From: Streptomyces formicae
GTDB lineage: Bacteria > Actinomycetota > Actinomycetes > Streptomycetales > Streptomycetaceae
Direction of reading: 5' to 3'
Assembly: GCF_022647665.1 (NCBI RefSeq)
Contig: NZ_CP071872.1
Location: 6,138,001-6,202,000, forward strand
DNA length: 64,000 bases
A program made the position numbers and the translations under genes. This document shows positions 61,430 through 64,000 of this stretch, piece by piece (position 1 is the stretch's first letter; each line of letters begins with the position of its first letter). The notes under the pieces were generated by a model. The model was not told the DNA's origin. It worked only from the letters and a program-made list of their open reading frames with translations, and made no database searches.

Positions 61430-61665
61430 GGGAGTCCTCCACGGTGTGAACGGTCACAGGGGCAGTTGCCGCCAGGAGCAGGCGGGAGGACAGGTTCACC
61501 GGTCGAGTCGACAGCCCTCAACCGGAGCTAGCGCAGGAACCGGCACTCCTCAGTGAGGAGTTGAACGATCCCGCGCATTTTCCGGCGATAGCGCCGGATA
61601 CTTGAGGTGGTGGATCAGTAGCTTTCTGTCAGCAGCCATACACAGGCGACCTGAGAGGTTTCGCG
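61430..61665. promoter_or_regulatory. Divergent promoter region with two perfect dyads
   Basis: Holds ACTCCTCA-G-TGAGGAGT (61545-61561) and TCCGGCG-ATAG-CGCCGGA (61581-61598). They lie between the minus-strand small-gene/ligase series and the plus-strand XRE/TPR regulator and are candidate operators for that regulator. No gene is seen in the region. Confidence 0.55.
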
Positions 61666-63040
61666 GTGACCACTCCGGCCCAGCCCCACAAGCCCACTTG
61701 CGCGCGCCAGATTCGCCTGAGCGAGGAAGCCGCAGGCAAGACACCGCAGCAGATCGCGAATCGGATCCACGAGCACTGCGGAGTGTCGAAACTGCACGCG
61801 CAACGCCTCGCCCGTGCGAAGACTCTGGCGCAGGCGGGTACGGAGGTGCGGAAGCTCGCACGAGAGCACGCCCATGACGGACCCCAGGTGGAGGGCGACC
61901 AGCTCGGCTCCTGGGAAACCGGAGGAAGGACACCAAGGCTGACCACGGTCGACCTGCTGTGCCGGTATTACCAGTGCACTCCGTTCGACCTGGGTTTGGG
62001 CTCATCAGGCGCTCCCGACACGGTGATGCGTGCGAACCACTCGGTCGCCTTCACCGAGACCGACGACGCCGGTTTGGTACCGCCACAACTTGGCGCCCAC
62101 CTCGATACTGCGCGCCGTGCGACTGACCGGACGCTGGCCCAGGGAAGCGTCGCCGGCGGACAGCTCGATCTCCTGGAAGAGCGGTTGCTGTTGCTCAGGC
62201 AGGAATACCTGTACACGCCTCCGGCGAGGATGCTCGCCCAGCTTCTGCTTGAACTGACCGAGGTGGAAAGTCACTCCACGGAGCGGCAGACGACGTCCGT
62301 TCAGATCCGGCTGACCGAGATGACAGCAGTCCTGGCCACGCTCATCGCCGACTCCCTGATGAAGTTGGGCGACGACCGCCGCTCCCGGGGGTGGTACGAA
62401 ACAGCCCGGCACGCCGCGGAGGAGAGTGGCAATCTGGAGCTGCGAGCCAGGGTGAGGGCGCAGGCTGCCGTACTACTACGGGCCGCTGAGCGCCGCAGTC
62501 TCGCTGGCCCGCGAAGCGCGCCTGATGACGAAGCACCGCCCGTCCGCGACGGCGGCCTTCGCCGCTGCCGCCGAAGCCAGGGCACTCGCCCAACAGGGGA
62601 ATGCCGTCGACGCCGAGGCTCGCATCCGCGATGCCCGAACCATCTACGACCGGATGCCGCCCAGCCCGGACGACGACGCCTTTGGCTTCCCCTGGCGCCG
62701 CTTCCTGCTGTACCTGAGCGGCACGTACACGGCCCTCGGCCAGGGGTCACGCGCACGCAAGGTGCAGGAGGAAGCACTGGCCCTGTATCCCGCACGTACC
62801 GGCATCGACCCCACCCTCCTCCGGCTGGAGGCCGCGATCTGTCTCGCCCATGAGCGCAGCGCCACCGAAGCCTGCCAGCTCGCCGCGCAGACCTACTTAC
62901 AGGTTCCCGAGGACCACAGGACTCCGATCATCGGCGCCAGGGCCCGCCGGGTTATCGAAGAGCTTCCTGGGGTCAACGGCCGAACCCGCGCAGCCATGGA
63001 ACTGCGTGAACTCTTGGAGCTGCCTGACGGATCGATGTGA
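61666..63040 (+). pseudogene. XRE/TPR-type transcriptional regulator with a frameshift
   Basis: Residues 1-120 form a DNA-binding module of the type found in Streptomyces regulators with long TPR tails (IRLSEEAAGKTPQQIANRI, SWETGGRTPRLTTVDLLCRYYQCTPFDLG). The tail of helical repeats follows (RGWYETARHAAEESGNLELRARVRAQAAV). Near 62465 the frame changes: LPYYYGPLSAAVSLAREARL, then FAAAAEARALAQQGNAVDAEARI continue one base over to the TGA at 63038-63040. An extra base (or two missing) is the cause. Restored length is about 458 residues. It is divergent from the ligase series, which it may have controlled. Confidence 0.75.
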
Positions 63041-63073
63041 CAGTCCGCACCCTCATCAGACAGCCTTGGCCCC

Positions 63074-63976
63074 ATGACAGCACCAGCGCACACCTACGGC
63101 GGGTACAGCGAGACGGAAATGCGTCACGTTCTCCAGCGTGCCTGCAACGCCGTCGGCCTGGACAGCGAAGGCGCTGAGGTACTCCGCGGGCACACCAACG
63201 CCGTTGTACGCCTCCGCCACGACCCCGTGGTGGTCAAGATCGCCCGCAAGGGTTCCCGCTACGAGGACGTCGAGCGGACAGTGCGCTTCGTCCAGTGGCT
63301 GATGGCCCGCGGCTTCCCTGCCTCGCCCCTCCACGACGTACCACAGCCCGTGATTGCGGACGGCCATTCCATCACCTTCTGGACGTACCTTCCACAGCAC
63401 GACCAGCCGGTGGCTGCCCAGCAACTCGCCGAGCCTCTCCGTGAGTTGCACAACCTGCCGACGCCGCCCATACAGCTCCCCGAGCACGACACGGTTGGGG
63501 CCATCGGCCGGTCGATCGCGGCAGCCCACGCACTGCCCGCATCAACGCAGGCATTCCTCAGTGAGCGTCTTGAACGTCTGACCAAGGAGCTTGACGAGTT
63601 CGACTTCCTGTTCCCCGAAACCGTGATCCAGGGAGACCCCCAGCACCGCAACGCGCTCCATGCCCACCCCAGGGCCGTCCTCTGCGACTGGGACACGATA
63701 AGCCGCGGACGGCGCGAATGGGATCTCGCGACCATCGAGATCCACTGTCGACGGTTCCGGCACGGAGCCGGGCAATACCAGCCGTTCGTCGACGCCTACG
63801 GGTTCGACATCACAACCTGGCCGGGCTTCACCGTGATCCGGGACCTACGTGAGCTGCGAATGATCAGCACGAACGCCCGGAAGATCGCACAGGCACCCCA
63901 CACTCGGAGCGAGGTAGAGCGCCGCATCGAGGGATTGAGCCAGGGGGACACCTCCATGCCGTGGAACATCCTGTAG
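63074..63976 (+). CDS. Aminoglycoside phosphotransferase (APH)-family kinase-like protein
   Basis: A 300-residue APH/choline-kinase fold protein. N-lobe VVRLRHDPVVVKIARKG has the ATP-binding Lys; FWTYLPQHDQPV is the hinge; the catalytic segment is TVIQGDPQHRNALHAHPRAVLCDWDTISRG, given in parts, with D-x-x-x-x-N and CDWD metal-binding elements, though the usual His before the catalytic Asp is replaced by Gln-Gly. Similar proteins accompany XRE/TPR regulators in Streptomyces and probably phosphorylate a small molecule; antibiotic resistance is not implied. It follows the regulator by 33 bp. Confidence 0.88.
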   Translation: MTAPAHTYGGYSETEMRHVLQRACNAVGLDSEGAEVLRGHTNAVVRLRHDPVVVKIARKGSRYEDVERTVRFVQWLMARGFPASPLHDVPQPVIADGHSITFWTYLPQHDQPVAAQQLAEPLRELHNLPTPPIQLPEHDTVGAIGRSIAAAHALPASTQAFLSERLERLTKELDEFDFLFPETVIQGDPQHRNALHAHPRAVLCDWDTISRGRREWDLATIEIHCRRFRHGAGQYQPFVDAYGFDITTWPGFTVIRDLRELRMISTNARKIAQAPHTRSEVERRIEGLSQGDTSMPWNIL

Positions 63977-64000
63977 CGCACTACTTCCTCTAGCGGTGGT

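Overview
The window is chromosomal DNA from a Streptomyces or very close relative. It has very high GC, almost every real gene has G or C at the third codon position, GTG and TTG starts are common, and the order lipB-lipA-small protein-DUF4191-RDD-glnA followed later by glnII matches, from memory, the S. coelicolor SCO2193-SCO2210 neighbourhood. No tRNA, rRNA, CRISPR array or insertion sequence was recognised.

Layout. (1) 1-5.6 kb: core block with lipoate biosynthesis (lipB, lipA), two membrane proteins and glutamine synthetase I (glnA) behind a clear GlnR operator. (2) 5.6-9.6 kb: small accessory island with a Tat-lipoprotein multicopper oxidase, remnants of an acetyltransferase and of a TPR regulator, a TmrB-like ATP-binding protein and a frameshifted lipoprotein. 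It lies between two related terminator sequences. (3) 9.6-34.3 kb: a near-complete contractile injection system (CIS) of the Streptomyces type. It has a membrane beta-sandwich protein, LuxR-type regulator, secreted beta-propeller protein, cap (cis16), AAA+ ATPase (cis15), an antisense DUF4157 putative effector with a 1-nt frameshift, sheath (cis2), tube (cis1), two tail-chaperone-like proteins, a very long disordered protein in the tape-measure position, a second tube protein, LysM protein (cis7), VgrG-like spike (cis8), PAAR tip (cis10), gp25 (cis9), baseplate J (cis11), tail protein I (cis12) and a zinc-ribbon membrane protein. No tail fibre, capsid, portal, terminase or integrase is present, so this is neither a prophage nor a fibre-targeted particle. 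(4) 34.4-42 kb: ABC exporter, DUF1254 protein, small proteins, ArsC-like reductase, secreted protein, Gfo/Idh/MocA oxidoreductase and glutamine synthetase II (glnII) behind a second GlnR operator. (5) 42-57 kb: putative leader peptide plus winged-helix regulator, PepSY and Met/His-rich membrane proteins (probably copper-related), epimerase-like protein, DUF1996 secreted protein, lipoprotein, alpha-N-acetylglucosaminidase, tyrosine phosphatase, a sigma-like membrane protein, and a metal-dependent hydrolase with a 2Fe-2S reductase. (6) 57.3-64 kb: accessory locus with a minus-strand series of small genes (two broken), a Ddl-like ATP-grasp ligase, a C39-like peptidase and a MurF-like ligase whose P-loop is altered. 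A frameshifted XRE/TPR regulator is divergent from it and is followed by an APH-like kinase.

How the parts work together. The two glutamine synthetases are both under GlnR-type boxes, so nitrogen assimilation brackets the CIS. In the CIS the sheath-tube module, putative assembly factors, baseplate, ATPase and cap are largely co-directional with ATGA/GTGA overlaps, which suggests translational coupling. The effector and the membrane protein are on the opposite strand. Recognised frameshifts lie in accessory or effector genes while core genes look intact, which argues for gene decay rather than random sequencing error, although read-level checks are needed.
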